Assembly (NCBI GenBank): GCA_024277675.1
Contig: JAJRUS010000021.1
Location: 1 to 44,942 of the forward strand
Length of the DNA stretch: 44,942 bases
Direction: 5' to 3'
Source of the DNA: a bacterium
Lineage (GTDB): Bacteria; SZUA-182; SZUA-191; JAJRXT01
Positions within the stretch are counted from its first letter, which is position 1. Each line of letters begins with the position of its first letter. Shown here one piece after another: positions 1 to 10,333 of the stretch. The position numbers were made by a program, and so were the translations under genes. The notes under the pieces are model-generated. The model did not search any database. It saw only the letters and a list, made by a program, of their open reading frames with translations, and had not been told where the DNA came from.

Positions 1-234
1 CCCCACATAGAAATAGAAATCTCAGACAGCGGAAGCGGCATACCACCAGACAAGCTACCCCATATTTTTAAACCATTCTTTACCACCAAGGGGGCCATGG
101 GGAGCGGTCTGGGGCTGTTTATATCCTATAACATTATCCAGGAGCACCGGGGAGGGATTGAGGTGCAAAGTGAGGTGGGACGGGGAAGTACCTTTATCAT
201 AAAACTGCCGGTGGCTTCTAAGCCGGCCGGCTGA
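1..234 (+). CDS. Sensor histidine kinase, C-terminal HATPase_c fragment (5' end off window)
   Basis: Frame 1 reads PHIEIEISDSGSGIPPDKLPHIFKPFFTTKGAMGSGLGLFISYNIIQEHRGGIEVQSEVGRGSTFIIKLP, with G1/F/G2-type motifs (DSGSGI, FKPFFTTK, GSGLGL), stop at 232-234. Confidence 0.93.
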   Translation, partial: PHIEIEISDSGSGIPPDKLPHIFKPFFTTKGAMGSGLGLFISYNIIQEHRGGIEVQSEVGRGSTFIIKLPVASKPAG

Positions 235-242
235 ATTTTCGT

Positions 243-962
243 TTAGCGTCGCTTTCTTTTTTCCGCCCGTACTACAGGGACAAAATTAATAAATTCTTCC
301 ACACAACGGCAACATATTTTGAACAATTTCCAGCCCATTATGGAAACCTTGCCGGTGGTTCGGGGGAGATGCTTTACCGGTACTTCAGCCACTTTAAAAC
401 CCGTGGCTTTAGCCATATATGCTATCAGGATTGACGGAGCAAAGGTGTCAGGCGGTACGGCAGGTAAAACCTCATCCAGCACCTTCTTTTTTAAGACCTT
501 AAAGGGTGAATTTGAATCCTTGATCCAGTAACCATACAGCAGCCAGCTTAAGAAACGTACGATACGGGTAATAACCAGCCGATGCAGGGGGTCGTGGCGG
601 GTTTGACGATAGCCGATGACATAATCATATTCCGGAAGCTTGCGGTAGAGTTCCCAAAAGTCATGAGGGTCATTTTGATCGTCGCTGTCGCTTTGGAAAA
701 TAACATCGTACTTAGCTTGCGCAAGCCCTAACCTTACCGCTTTGCCATGCCCTCCATTGCGGGGAGGACGGATTACCAGAATCCCATATTCATTACTTAA
801 GCGTTTCAGAATTTCCCAGGTGCGATCAGTGGAGCAATCATCAACCACGATAAACTCTGCCTGGTCAAGCTTGGAGATTACCTCGGCGTGGTATTTTTTG
901 ACTACCGCTTCAATACAGCCCTCTTCATTATAGGCCGGCATAACCAGTGATACGCCCATCAT
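243..962 (-). CDS. Glycosyltransferase family 2 (dolichol-phosphate mannosyltransferase-like)
   Basis: VSLVMPAYNEEG..., FIVVDDCSTDRT, QSDSDDQND motifs typical of GT2. Confidence 0.92.
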   Translation of the reverse strand: MMGVSLVMPAYNEEGCIEAVVKKYHAEVISKLDQAEFIVVDDCSTDRTWEILKRLSNEYGILVIRPPRNGGHGKAVRLGLAQAKYDVIFQSDSDDQNDPHDFWELYRKLPEYDYVIGYRQTRHDPLHRLVITRIVRFLSWLLYGYWIKDSNSPFKVLKKKVLDEVLPAVPPDTFAPSILIAYMAKATGFKVAEVPVKHLPRTTGKVSIMGWKLFKICCRCVEEFINFVPVVRAEKRKRR

Positions 963-978
963 TATCTACCTTTAAAAA

Positions 979-2325
979 TCAGATCGTTTGCCAGGTTGCT
1001 TCGGGTTTGCCGGAGAGCAGATAGTCTACTAATTCCACCCCCTGCATAACCGAATGATCCATATTGCCGATTTCATACAACCAGGCGCCAAATCTGCCCC
1101 GGGAATAAATATTATGCTGCATCAGGTATGGTTGAATTACACCCAGTGCTCGATCTCTTTTAAGGGATGGGATGGGATACAGGTACTCCACCTGTATCGG
1201 ATGAGTGGAGACTATATGCTCCCGATCCCGTTCAGAGATTAGTTTAGAGTTTATTAATCCCTGGATAGTGTCTTCAATTATTGTGTTCTTGTCAACCTGT
1301 TTATATTCAGAAAAAGAGGTCTCGCACATTAAGGAATAGTAATCGCCTTCAGGCACATTATTCGGCGAGTAATTGGAGAAATAGGTTACCCGGTAAAAAG
1401 GGGAGTCTGCCTGCGGGAAATACATCCAGCATTTATTACTGGGACACGCCTTTTTTATCCCGATACCGACGATAAAACCGCTGTTATGCTCCAGCCTGGC
1501 GGCGGCAGCCGATAATGCCTCTTGGGTGGGGATAAGCCGGTTGATGAATATATCCAGCGGAGCGGTATTGATCAAAATATCATAAGCCGTTTCGGTTCCA
1601 TCAGTAAACTTGAGCCTCTTTTTTTCTATATCAATGCGGCTTAACTCTTTTTGGAGTTGTAAATTATGCTCTATATACGGCATAAATTTGTTGAACAACC
1701 CCCCGGTACCGCCATATAAGGGGAATTTAAACCGGTTATTGGGCCCCCAGGAAATATCGTCCCGGGCTAAGATAATATTTTTTAAGATGCGCTTTAAATC
1801 TATTATTGAAACCCGCTCGGCAATCCACTCTTTATTCATCTTTTCCGGGGGATGCGCCCAGGTTTTTTTATTCTGAGGCAGCATAAAAATATCGGCAATT
1901 CCATTGCCGAATGTTTTATATAACCATTCCTTAAAATCATGCGTCTCTGCCTGGTTATATTGAGCCTCCATCAATCCCTGTACGCATTCCCAAACCTTTT
2001 CCCGGGGGAGGTAGCGAATATTATTTTGAAAGGGATAGGGCACAAAACGCTCCATAATCCAGATCCAGCTCTCACGCAGATGCTCCAGATATTCATCAGC
2101 CAACAATTTGTCAACCAACTCATCAAAATACTTATAGTGGGAAAACATAACATGCCCGCCCACATCCCAGGTGAATCCGTGTTCATCCTTGAAACTGGCT
2201 GACAGCCCGCCAATATAATGGTTTTTTTCAAAAATTTGCCAATTATCATGGCCCTCTTCATGCAGCCGGTATGCCGCACCTAGGCCGGTTGGGCCGGCGC
2301 CGATAATAACTATTTTTTTAGCCAA
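979..2325 (-). CDS. FAD-dependent oxidoreductase resembling eukaryotic-type UDP-galactopyranose mutase
   Basis: GxGxxG Rossmann start (VIIGAGPTGLGAAYRL), WDVGGHVMFSHYKYFDELVDKLL, PYPFQNNIRYLP, GTGGLFNKF, SRGRFGAWLYEIGNMDHSVMQGVELVDYLL. Confidence 0.8.
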   Translation of the reverse strand: MAKKIVIIGAGPTGLGAAYRLHEEGHDNWQIFEKNHYIGGLSASFKDEHGFTWDVGGHVMFSHYKYFDELVDKLLADEYLEHLRESWIWIMERFVPYPFQNNIRYLPREKVWECVQGLMEAQYNQAETHDFKEWLYKTFGNGIADIFMLPQNKKTWAHPPEKMNKEWIAERVSIIDLKRILKNIILARDDISWGPNNRFKFPLYGGTGGLFNKFMPYIEHNLQLQKELSRIDIEKKRLKFTDGTETAYDILINTAPLDIFINRLIPTQEALSAAAARLEHNSGFIVGIGIKKACPSNKCWMYFPQADSPFYRVTYFSNYSPNNVPEGDYYSLMCETSFSEYKQVDKNTIIEDTIQGLINSKLISERDREHIVSTHPIQVEYLYPIPSLKRDRALGVIQPYLMQHNIYSRGRFGAWLYEIGNMDHSVMQGVELVDYLLSGKPEATWQTI

Positions 2326-2345
2326 TTACGTTTATCTCCTACGTC

Positions 2346-3650
2346 TCAAAAATGGTCATTTTGAATCATTTCCACGACTTCGTTAGCTTTTTCAACCATT
2401 CCACTCAAACAACGGTCCTGGGGATATATTTGTGTAGAATCGGTAAAATATAAATTGCTGAATTCCGTCCGCGGGCCCTCCATTAATTTTAAAAAACCGG
2501 TGGTACAGACAGCTTGCGCATACTTATGCCTGAACACACGATAATCAATGACCCAATTGGAACTAAATTGAGGATTAATTACTTTTATCGCTTGGCAATA
2601 TTCTTCAAAAAGCTGCTCATTAGTATATTTGAAGCGCTCTTCATCAACAGCAAGATAGTAAGGTATATAAGCTATGCTAATATCTTTCAAATGATCCGCT
2701 TTGTTTATATTTGTATATTCTATAATACCGTTAAATGAGATGTTTTTGTCGTTTAGGTTTAACCAGAAATTTTCAGTGATAGGGTGTTTTAACTTTAATA
2801 TCATACAAACCACCCCCACAAATTTTATTTTGTTTAACTTGTTTTTAAGATTATTCGCCTCTGGGGGTAAAATGTCCTCCAATAAAGGCAGTGGAACAGT
2901 TGAAATAACGACATCATGTCGGCAATCCTGCCCATTAACCAGCAGACCGGTTATTTTATCCTGCTTAAAAAGTATTTGCTGAACCTTGCTTTTCAGGCGA
3001 ATATTCCCCGACCTTTGTTTAATTTGTTTTTCTAACGCATCTATCAGCACCTGTGATCCTTTTTCCAAATACCCCATATATTCCTTTGAAAAAACACTCT
3101 TTCTCGAAGAAGCCACTCGATGAATACGATGCCATATCCAGGCGGCAGATAGCTTATCATAATACTTGCCGAATTTAATTTTTAACAAAGGATGCCACAA
3201 TACATCATAAGCTTTTTTGCCGATATGCTTAGTTAGCCAGGATACCGCATCTACATCATCATATTTTTCCCATTTTTTATTTAACTTTGAATAGTAAATA
3301 TGGAAACCATAACGCAGCCGGCTGTAAAAACTTATAGGAGTGAATTTTATTAAATCGATGGGATTGCAGAAAGGATATAATTTTCCATCGTAGAAAAAAG
3401 CCGTTCTGGTGGGTTCCCAATGTAAATGGCTATTAATGCCCAGTTCTTTTATAAGCTGAAATAATGGTTCATCGGCCCCACAAATAAAATGATAAAACCC
3501 TTCAATATTAATGCCCCCAAAATCGAACGAACTAGCCTGTCCGCCTAAAACACCCGTCTTCTCATAAAGTGTAACCTTAGCGCCCTTTTTTAAAAGTTGA
3601 TAGGTGAGGGTTAATCCCGATATCCCTCCTCCGATTACAGCTACATCCAT
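2346..3650 (-). CDS. NAD(P)/FAD-dependent amine-oxidase-type oxidoreductase of polysaccharide clusters
   Basis: MDVAVIGGGISGLTLTYQLLKKGAKVTLYEKTGVLGGQASSF dinucleotide-binding motif; C-terminal CLSGMVEKANEVVEMI. Confidence 0.82.
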   Translation of the reverse strand: MDVAVIGGGISGLTLTYQLLKKGAKVTLYEKTGVLGGQASSFDFGGINIEGFYHFICGADEPLFQLIKELGINSHLHWEPTRTAFFYDGKLYPFCNPIDLIKFTPISFYSRLRYGFHIYYSKLNKKWEKYDDVDAVSWLTKHIGKKAYDVLWHPLLKIKFGKYYDKLSAAWIWHRIHRVASSRKSVFSKEYMGYLEKGSQVLIDALEKQIKQRSGNIRLKSKVQQILFKQDKITGLLVNGQDCRHDVVISTVPLPLLEDILPPEANNLKNKLNKIKFVGVVCMILKLKHPITENFWLNLNDKNISFNGIIEYTNINKADHLKDISIAYIPYYLAVDEERFKYTNEQLFEEYCQAIKVINPQFSSNWVIDYRVFRHKYAQAVCTTGFLKLMEGPRTEFSNLYFTDSTQIYPQDRCLSGMVEKANEVVEMIQNDHF

Positions 3651-3877
3651 ATACCCCCCTAATTTTCAAAAGTTATCACGAGAAAACCGCATTTAACGGT
3701 AAAGGCCTGTTATAAAGGACAGTGTAAACATTGGACGCCCAGAATTACAGTGCGAGGCATTATGGAGACGGAACTTACCATGGACATCCCAAGGCTTGCC
3801 AGGGAGATAACCCAGGCGGTAATCTTACAATAGAACCAATGCCGGCAAAAGGCAAAAAATATGATAGTGTCTTTATA

Positions 3878-5524
3878 CTAAATATGTTTATAGACAATAA
3901 ATATGCTGTCATGAAACAGATAATCGCGGCCTGGAAGCCAGGCGTATGATTTCACTTTATCATAGACGTCAAATACTTTAACTTTTCGATAGTGTGATTC
4001 AAGATATGTACTGTTGCTGAACTGCTTTTTGACTTCAAGCGGCCTAAGTACAAGCCAGTCAGGCTCCAATTCCTGAACTAACTTATCCCAGTTGTCTGAT
4101 TTTAATTTCTTTCGGGCGGCAACTACTTCGGGTGAAGATAATCCGGGATAATCAAGCATTTTTAATTTTGAAAAATAACCGATATATCCCAGGCATTCCA
4201 CAAAAACGGTATCTTTTGCAGCGGCATTTTGACGAAGCCATAAACCAATTTGCTTTCGATGGTCATCTTCAATGACTCGCTGCTGAATCCGCAACTGATA
4301 AGCAACACAGATCAACAACACTAAGCTTACCGTTACAATCAGAACCGATGTAACCTCAACAACTTTCTTAAAAACCTTCTTTAATGGGACATTTTGATGA
4401 GCGCTTATCCAACGCAGCGCATCTTGAATAATATTAGCGGCCACAAATATACCCATAATTTCGGTATTTGGAATATACCATGGAGAGGGATGACCGGCAA
4501 TATATGTTAAATAGAAATGAGAAAGCATGAATGCAAATGAAACTGCGCGGGCTGCTGAGTTTTTCGACGGAACCAGCCAATATAACGCACATAAGTATGA
4601 AATGAGCTTACTATATTGAAATACCGTATTATGCCAGCCGCCAAAATATGCATATGCCGGTAAAAATGTCAGATTTACTGAGGTGGTTCTTTTAAAAATA
4701 ATATTGATAGGAAACAAGATAAAATTAATGAACAGATTCAAGAAATTGTATGAAGAGGCAAGCCCTTTGGCTATAACAGTGTGTGGGATTGGCGAACCAT
4801 AGTAATACCAGGCCCATAATATCCAGGGCAGGTATATTATAAATGCCAAAAGAGCTGACTTAAGATAAGTTATAAGCAGTTCCTTTCTGGATTTCGTAAA
4901 GGAAAGAGCATTTGGGAACAAAAGAAACCCTAAACCAATACAACCTGCGTATATAAAACCATCAGGTCTGGTCCACATCAAGCCGGCCCAGGACAATCCG
5001 AGCTTTAAAACAATTGAACGTGAGTCAACCATTAAAACATGCAGCATTAGGGCGATGAAAAACACCATGAATGCTGTTTCCTGTCCGTTAATGGTATAAT
5101 CGATGATTTTGGCATCTGTGGCGAACATACCGATTAATACGATGGTCGGGATTAAGGCTAAAGATTTATGCCGGGCGATATTAAGCAGCAGAATCGCTGT
5201 TACGCTTATAAGCAGGCCGCACAAGATACGATAGAGCCATAATACAAGCTTATCTGAGGTGTTACCGGTCATATAACTTAAGGCCGCCGGGATAAGAACA
5301 TTGAAGGGGGAGGTGAAAGAATGAACTCTTTGCCCTGGTGTATAGACTAAGCCGTGACCCGTGGCAAGGTTCTTGCTGGGCTTATAAGTAATATAATAAT
5401 CTTCCCATGCATGATTCGTAACCAACGCAAAGAGCATCGCTATTGAAAATACCGCAAGGAAAACTATAACAAACTCTTTTTTTCTGATTTTAGAGAGGGG
5501 TGCCAACTGATTAGATGAATACAA
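3878..5524 (-). CDS. Polytopic membrane glycosyltransferase (GT39/AftB-like, GT-C fold)
   Basis: Many hydrophobic segments; WEDYYITYKPSKNLATGHGLVYTPGQRVHSFTSP resembles the N-terminal loop of AftB/ArnT-like GT-C enzymes. Confidence 0.7.
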   Translation of the reverse strand: MYSSNQLAPLSKIRKKEFVIVFLAVFSIAMLFALVTNHAWEDYYITYKPSKNLATGHGLVYTPGQRVHSFTSPFNVLIPAALSYMTGNTSDKLVLWLYRILCGLLISVTAILLLNIARHKSLALIPTIVLIGMFATDAKIIDYTINGQETAFMVFFIALMLHVLMVDSRSIVLKLGLSWAGLMWTRPDGFIYAGCIGLGFLLFPNALSFTKSRKELLITYLKSALLAFIIYLPWILWAWYYYGSPIPHTVIAKGLASSYNFLNLFINFILFPINIIFKRTTSVNLTFLPAYAYFGGWHNTVFQYSKLISYLCALYWLVPSKNSAARAVSFAFMLSHFYLTYIAGHPSPWYIPNTEIMGIFVAANIIQDALRWISAHQNVPLKKVFKKVVEVTSVLIVTVSLVLLICVAYQLRIQQRVIEDDHRKQIGLWLRQNAAAKDTVFVECLGYIGYFSKLKMLDYPGLSSPEVVAARKKLKSDNWDKLVQELEPDWLVLRPLEVKKQFSNSTYLESHYRKVKVFDVYDKVKSYAWLPGRDYLFHDSIFIVYKHI

Positions 5525-5661
5525 AAGCTTACCTTTTATTTAATGTATTTGGTGAAAAAAGCCTCGAAATTCCTATTTTAACCTTAATTTATCACTCTGA
5601 AATAAAACGTGTCAAGTAAAATTGGCGGAATGGTCAGCCTGGGGTACATATTAGAGGAAAA

Positions 5662-6684
5662 CTATTCCCACTGCTTTCCATAAACCGGATGCGCCAGAAT
5701 TTCCTGCCGATATTTTTTCCCATGTAACTGGTTCCAGATAAGATAATATATTTTAGCTAAAATTAAACATATCTTAAATAGAGGGGTATCAAAAAATAAG
5801 CGCTTAAGGCGCGAGGTGCGTAAAAACAACTCAAATTTGGAAACCAGATTATGTTCAGCCGGCTTAAATTCCATTTTATGCTCTGCTAAACTTTCACCGA
5901 CAACTTCAATGTGCTCTAAATGCGAATTGCCTAACTTCCGTTGGGCACAATTCTGTATATGCTTGATTTTAGAAGGGTCAAATCCCATAAGCTGGGCTTG
6001 CACTGTATCTAAAGCTACAAAATCACCTGAAGCCAATACCAGGTTTGCTATTTTAGGAATGCCTGATTTAGGACCGTTTCCCTCTAAACATACGGTAGCA
6101 TCCATAACCGCAAATTTAGGGGTTACTATGGAGTTAATATCCGCCAGGGCATCATCCAGTACCAGATGGAAGTTATGCCTGAGTTTACTTATACAGCCCC
6201 ACTGGTTTTTTATGGCTCCGGTAATGGTGGTCTTGCCGTGGGTTTTCATCACCGGGAGAGTAATCATTTCAGTATAGAACAATATTTCGGGAATCTCAAT
6301 ATCTTTGAATATTATATTAGTTTCTGTTTTAACCCGAACCGGTTTCTGGCGCGACAGGTTGACCCATTCTACGGCATATCTTTCGCATAATTGCTTCATT
6401 CTGCTTTTATAGTATGCTTTTTCTATATCTTCCAATACCTGGTCTGATTCCACCATATATATTTTACCCACCCAATCATGGATAGTGTTAATCACGCCTT
6501 CCGCAACCAGGGGAGATGTTATGGAGCCTGGAATAAACAAATCCCAGCCCAGGTTAACCTTGAGACTTACCGCAGCTCCCTTGGAAATAAATTCCTTCCA
6601 ATGTGCCGCTTCCATAGCCTCAGAGACGGCTTGAATAACATCCTGGTCAACCTTGGTAATGGATACGATACTGTTTTGCTTCAT
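5662..6684 (-). CDS. DUF362 domain-containing protein
   Basis: VSLKVNLGWDLFIPGSITSPLVAEGVI..., LPVMKTHGKTTITGAIKNQWGC, VMDATVCLEGNGPKSG, typical of DUF362. Confidence 0.85.
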   Translation of the reverse strand: MKQNSIVSITKVDQDVIQAVSEAMEAAHWKEFISKGAAVSLKVNLGWDLFIPGSITSPLVAEGVINTIHDWVGKIYMVESDQVLEDIEKAYYKSRMKQLCERYAVEWVNLSRQKPVRVKTETNIIFKDIEIPEILFYTEMITLPVMKTHGKTTITGAIKNQWGCISKLRHNFHLVLDDALADINSIVTPKFAVMDATVCLEGNGPKSGIPKIANLVLASGDFVALDTVQAQLMGFDPSKIKHIQNCAQRKLGNSHLEHIEVVGESLAEHKMEFKPAEHNLVSKFELFLRTSRLKRLFFDTPLFKICLILAKIYYLIWNQLHGKKYRQEILAHPVYGKQWE

Positions 6685-6725
6685 TTATTTATGCCCTTAA
6701 TTAAGTACGGGTTCTCTATAAAATA

Positions 6726-8621
6726 TTACAGGCTGAAACCCCTGACATCCAGCCTGATAAGCTTATTTGCTTCCCATAAAAATGGTGTTCTGCCCTTGAA
6801 GTATTTAGGATAGAATTCCCGCCAATCATCTGGTTTGTCTGGGTCTTTCTGATCCAATACCCAGGGTGATTTTGCACCAAATAGTTTGAAATAAACAACC
6901 TTCCCTTGCCCAAATTTCGTGTAGGGGATATTTCCCAATGGAAGTTGTTCACTTTTTATAAAAACAACCGCCTTGTCTGATTGCATTTTAGCAACTTGTT
7001 GTTTTAAATCCCAAAACGCTGATTTATAACCATAATTTATCTGGGCAAGCGCAAAGAAACTCCAATTTAGAATAAGCAATAGGATTACTCCAAATTGGAA
7101 TGAATTATTTTTAAAATTAACCCTGTCGGCCATCTTTTGAAAATAGGGTTTGCTGCTTATTATTCCCCTGGCTAATAATGGAATTAGCCCGATTATTATA
7201 GCTTCGTTATAATATCTTGCCCCCACTGCCAGAGAATTCCAGATGCTGTTATCATAAAAATAAAAGAGCTGGAAGGCAAGCATACCCACAAAAGTAGTGC
7301 CTAAAAGAATATCCAGGCTGTCTTTGAATTTAATTAGCTGAAAAATTATAAAAAAATAAGCCAGGCCCACAGTAATAAAATTAAAGCCATAGATGTTTTC
7401 CGGAAACCCCCAACCGACGATATTCATTCCTACCGTCGGCAGGATATTTTTAATTAGTCTTTTAAAGGCTTGAGGTAAAGTATGATTATATGCTAATCCC
7501 TTAATGGGGGTATCATATGTTTTAGATAAATCAGGATTCATGCCTTCTGCTTTTATGCCGAGTCCGAAAGTGGTATATTTTTGTTCTACGTCATGCGGTG
7601 TTTTAAAATAATTACCTGTATAATAATGATTTACCGCTAAATATAATGCAATACCAGTCAAACTAACCACAAAAAGCAATATCCCGTTGAGGAACACCCG
7701 CTTTTTGGCTTGTGCTTTTAAAAAATAATAAAACCAGAATACGGCAAACACTCCGGCAAAGGCAACAGCCGAACCCGGCCTGGTATTAAAGGCAAAACCC
7801 CAGCATAGACCGGCAATTATCATGCCTGCAAAAGAAAGACCGGTGTTGGTTTGAGTAGTCTTTCCAGCCGCTGGTTTTACCCCCTTCAAGAAGAAATAAA
7901 GTGCCGCCGCCAGCAGGCAGCGGGAGGTATTCTCACTCCACCAGGCACCCCCTATAGCATAAAATGACGGTGAAACAAGTATTAAAAAAGCGGTGAGTAA
8001 GGCTGCTTTTCTGGAGACAAAGCTGTCCATTATTAAAAACATGAACACCATTAATATCCCGGATAATATCGGAGGAATAAGCCAGGGTGCATTAAGGTAT
8101 TCTCCAAATGCAAGAACAGATGCATTGCCTATGGGAAACAGTTGATACACCTTGCCGTTAACGTAGTTCAAATGGCGGGCCGGGATGAACCTCATATCGG
8201 GAGGCGATGGGGTATAGGTTTTACCCATAGTAAATAACCTGGCTTGAAAAAGGTATGTTTCCGTGTCAGGATCTACATAAGTACACTTACTGACAAACAC
8301 CATGTATGCAAGACAAATCGAAAAACCCAGCAAGAACGCACTCCAACAAAGGGCGCTTCTTTTCCGGGCACATAGCCTTTCCACTATATTTTTAAACTTA
8401 TCTACACCAGCTGTTATAAGTTCGCCTATTTCAGGAATGTCGGTTATAAATTTCCAGATAACAAAGAAATTGATTGTTATCAGGATACTAAGCGGTATCC
8501 ATATAAGTGAAGAATGAACGGAGAAGTTTAATGCATCCTGAATGTAACCGACAATAGCAGGAGTTTTTTGAATGGCAAATATTAAAAAAGCTTCAATTAA
8601 AGCCAGCAGAATAACTGTCAT
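6726..8621 (-). CDS. Polytopic GT39-like glycosyltransferase / membrane protein
   Basis: Multiple TM stretches; VDPDTETYLFQARLF catalytic-loop-like motif near N-terminus; 4-bp overlap with upstream gene. Confidence 0.7.
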   Translation of the reverse strand: MTVILLALIEAFLIFAIQKTPAIVGYIQDALNFSVHSSLIWIPLSILITINFFVIWKFITDIPEIGELITAGVDKFKNIVERLCARKRSALCWSAFLLGFSICLAYMVFVSKCTYVDPDTETYLFQARLFTMGKTYTPSPPDMRFIPARHLNYVNGKVYQLFPIGNASVLAFGEYLNAPWLIPPILSGILMVFMFLIMDSFVSRKAALLTAFLILVSPSFYAIGGAWWSENTSRCLLAAALYFFLKGVKPAAGKTTQTNTGLSFAGMIIAGLCWGFAFNTRPGSAVAFAGVFAVFWFYYFLKAQAKKRVFLNGILLFVVSLTGIALYLAVNHYYTGNYFKTPHDVEQKYTTFGLGIKAEGMNPDLSKTYDTPIKGLAYNHTLPQAFKRLIKNILPTVGMNIVGWGFPENIYGFNFITVGLAYFFIIFQLIKFKDSLDILLGTTFVGMLAFQLFYFYDNSIWNSLAVGARYYNEAIIIGLIPLLARGIISSKPYFQKMADRVNFKNNSFQFGVILLLILNWSFFALAQINYGYKSAFWDLKQQVAKMQSDKAVVFIKSEQLPLGNIPYTKFGQGKVVYFKLFGAKSPWVLDQKDPDKPDDWREFYPKYFKGRTPFLWEANKLIRLDVRGFSL

Positions 8622-10333
8622 TGTGTTTTTTTATGAGAACGCCGGGGAAACCGTTGCCGACTAAAATATACATCGTCGGCAACGGGCACCCTTACGTATA
8701 TCTCAACGCTTCCTGTGTTTTTTATTAGGCGATAATGCGCTTTAACATATCGCTCTACCGGATTGTTCCGCATCTGCTCCGGGGTAAAAAATGTACTGAA
8801 CTTTACCTCATGTCCCCGGCGTCTGATAAAATCATCCCTGAAAACAATTTTGGGCTTACTCCGCTTAAGGCTGGTTATCGCATCGGCCATCTGCCCTGGA
8901 GTATAGTAAAAATCTATGGTGTTAAATCGGGTAGGATTGTGTCGATCAAAGAGAAAATATAGCAATGACTGATGGTAATACATAAAGACATCTTCCCCGG
9001 GTGCGGTATATTGTTCGATAATAGCATATAGCTCTTCTAAGTGCTTACCCGTTTTTATATCGGCGGTTATCGTGCCTCTGGGGGTGTGGACTTTATAACT
9101 ATTATTGTAATAAGCTAATGAGCGCCCTATATTATCATAAAATAAATCGGTGGTCAAAAATAGCAGCACAACTGAAAATAGTGTCACTTTTATTGTATTA
9201 GAGAGGGCAAATCGGGGTTTGGTGTGATCTATGGCTAAAAACTCAAAGCAGCAGTAGAAAAACAGCATATAACCCACAATAGACATAGTCCGAATCTGCA
9301 GGTCACGAGGATTAGACAGGGAAGCCAGAAAGACGGCCAATCCGATGGCGCCAAACAGCAGCAGATAATGGGCGTTACTTTTAATATATTCTTTCTTTAT
9401 CAGCGACTTAAAGCCTATATAGGCCAGGGTCAATGAAAAACCTATTATCTGGAAGTAACCGATAAATATTTCTTTTATGGAACTGACCAGCGCGCTGAAA
9501 CTAAAGTGGGTTAACGGCATCAGGATGATCGGTATTTCTTCGGCAAAATAGGACAAAGCGGTATCCAGCTTGTAGTTCTCCATTATCCAGGTGAAGGTAT
9601 GATAGGTCATATCGTCTAAGGCCGAGTGGGCGTAGAAGAAACCCAATACCGGCAGAAAAAACAGCCCGATTACCAGATTATAGATCCCTAATTGTCCAAT
9701 AAGCCGTTTAATATCAAGCCTTGAGCCGAGGCTTGAGGCTTCACATTTACTGATTAATAGATGATGCAAAATTAAAAAAACGTTGCCGGCAATTACCACA
9801 TAAGCCCCGGTACTTTGAGTGAAAAACGGCACCAGCGCCGAGGCAAGCCCGCAGAAGATCAAATTTTTTCTCTTGTATCCCGACTCAATAAATCGGCAAA
9901 AGGCATAAATAGCCAAAAGAGAAGCGGTTACACTAAAGATATGATGAGACAGGGCATCCCAGCCCGGAAGGATTATGGACAGGTAAAACAATAAACAGAG
10001 CGCTCCAAACCAGACGGAGTCTTTAAGCCGTTTACTCAACAGATATATCAAAAAACCGGCCAGGATAAGCGCCATGAATAAAGGTATCCGGGCGGCTGTA
10101 AAATTAAGCCCGAAGAGCTTATAAAAAAGCAGCAGCAGAAAATAGATTCCCGGAAAAATGTACTCAAAAAAATCTCTGTATACTATCTCCCCATTATAAA
10201 GCCGCTCTACCCCATACACCCAATTGCCTTCATCCCGGTACATATATCGGTTCAGATACGGCCCAAAATATAAGGACACTACGGCAACCAGCAGAAAGAA
10301 GACGATCCAATACCGCTTATATTTATTTGTCAT
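8618..10333 (-). CDS. Polytopic GT39-like membrane glycosyltransferase
   Basis: YRDEGNWVYGVERLYNGEIVYRDFFEYIFPGIYFLL resembles the GT-C extracytoplasmic loop with acidic motif; many TM segments. Confidence 0.72.
   Translation of the reverse strand: MTNKYKRYWIVFFLLVAVVSLYFGPYLNRYMYRDEGNWVYGVERLYNGEIVYRDFFEYIFPGIYFLLLLFYKLFGLNFTAARIPLFMALILAGFLIYLLSKRLKDSVWFGALCLLFYLSIILPGWDALSHHIFSVTASLLAIYAFCRFIESGYKRKNLIFCGLASALVPFFTQSTGAYVVIAGNVFLILHHLLISKCEASSLGSRLDIKRLIGQLGIYNLVIGLFFLPVLGFFYAHSALDDMTYHTFTWIMENYKLDTALSYFAEEIPIILMPLTHFSFSALVSSIKEIFIGYFQIIGFSLTLAYIGFKSLIKKEYIKSNAHYLLLFGAIGLAVFLASLSNPRDLQIRTMSIVGYMLFFYCCFEFLAIDHTKPRFALSNTIKVTLFSVVLLFLTTDLFYDNIGRSLAYYNNSYKVHTPRGTITADIKTGKHLEELYAIIEQYTAPGEDVFMYYHQSLLYFLFDRHNPTRFNTIDFYYTPGQMADAITSLKRSKPKIVFRDDFIRRRGHEVKFSTFFTPEQMRNNPVERYVKAHYRLIKNTGSVEIYVRVPVADDVYFSRQRFPRRSHKKTQ

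Noticed and set aside
3731-3949. 72-aa plus-strand ORF in the 3651-3877 gap
   Set aside because: TTG start, overlaps the 3878 gene antisense, no domain signature; a short 23-codon ATG frame at 3762-3833 is equally unsupported
5816-6277. 153-aa plus-strand ORF
   Set aside because: Antisense to the DUF362 gene, no recognisable motifs
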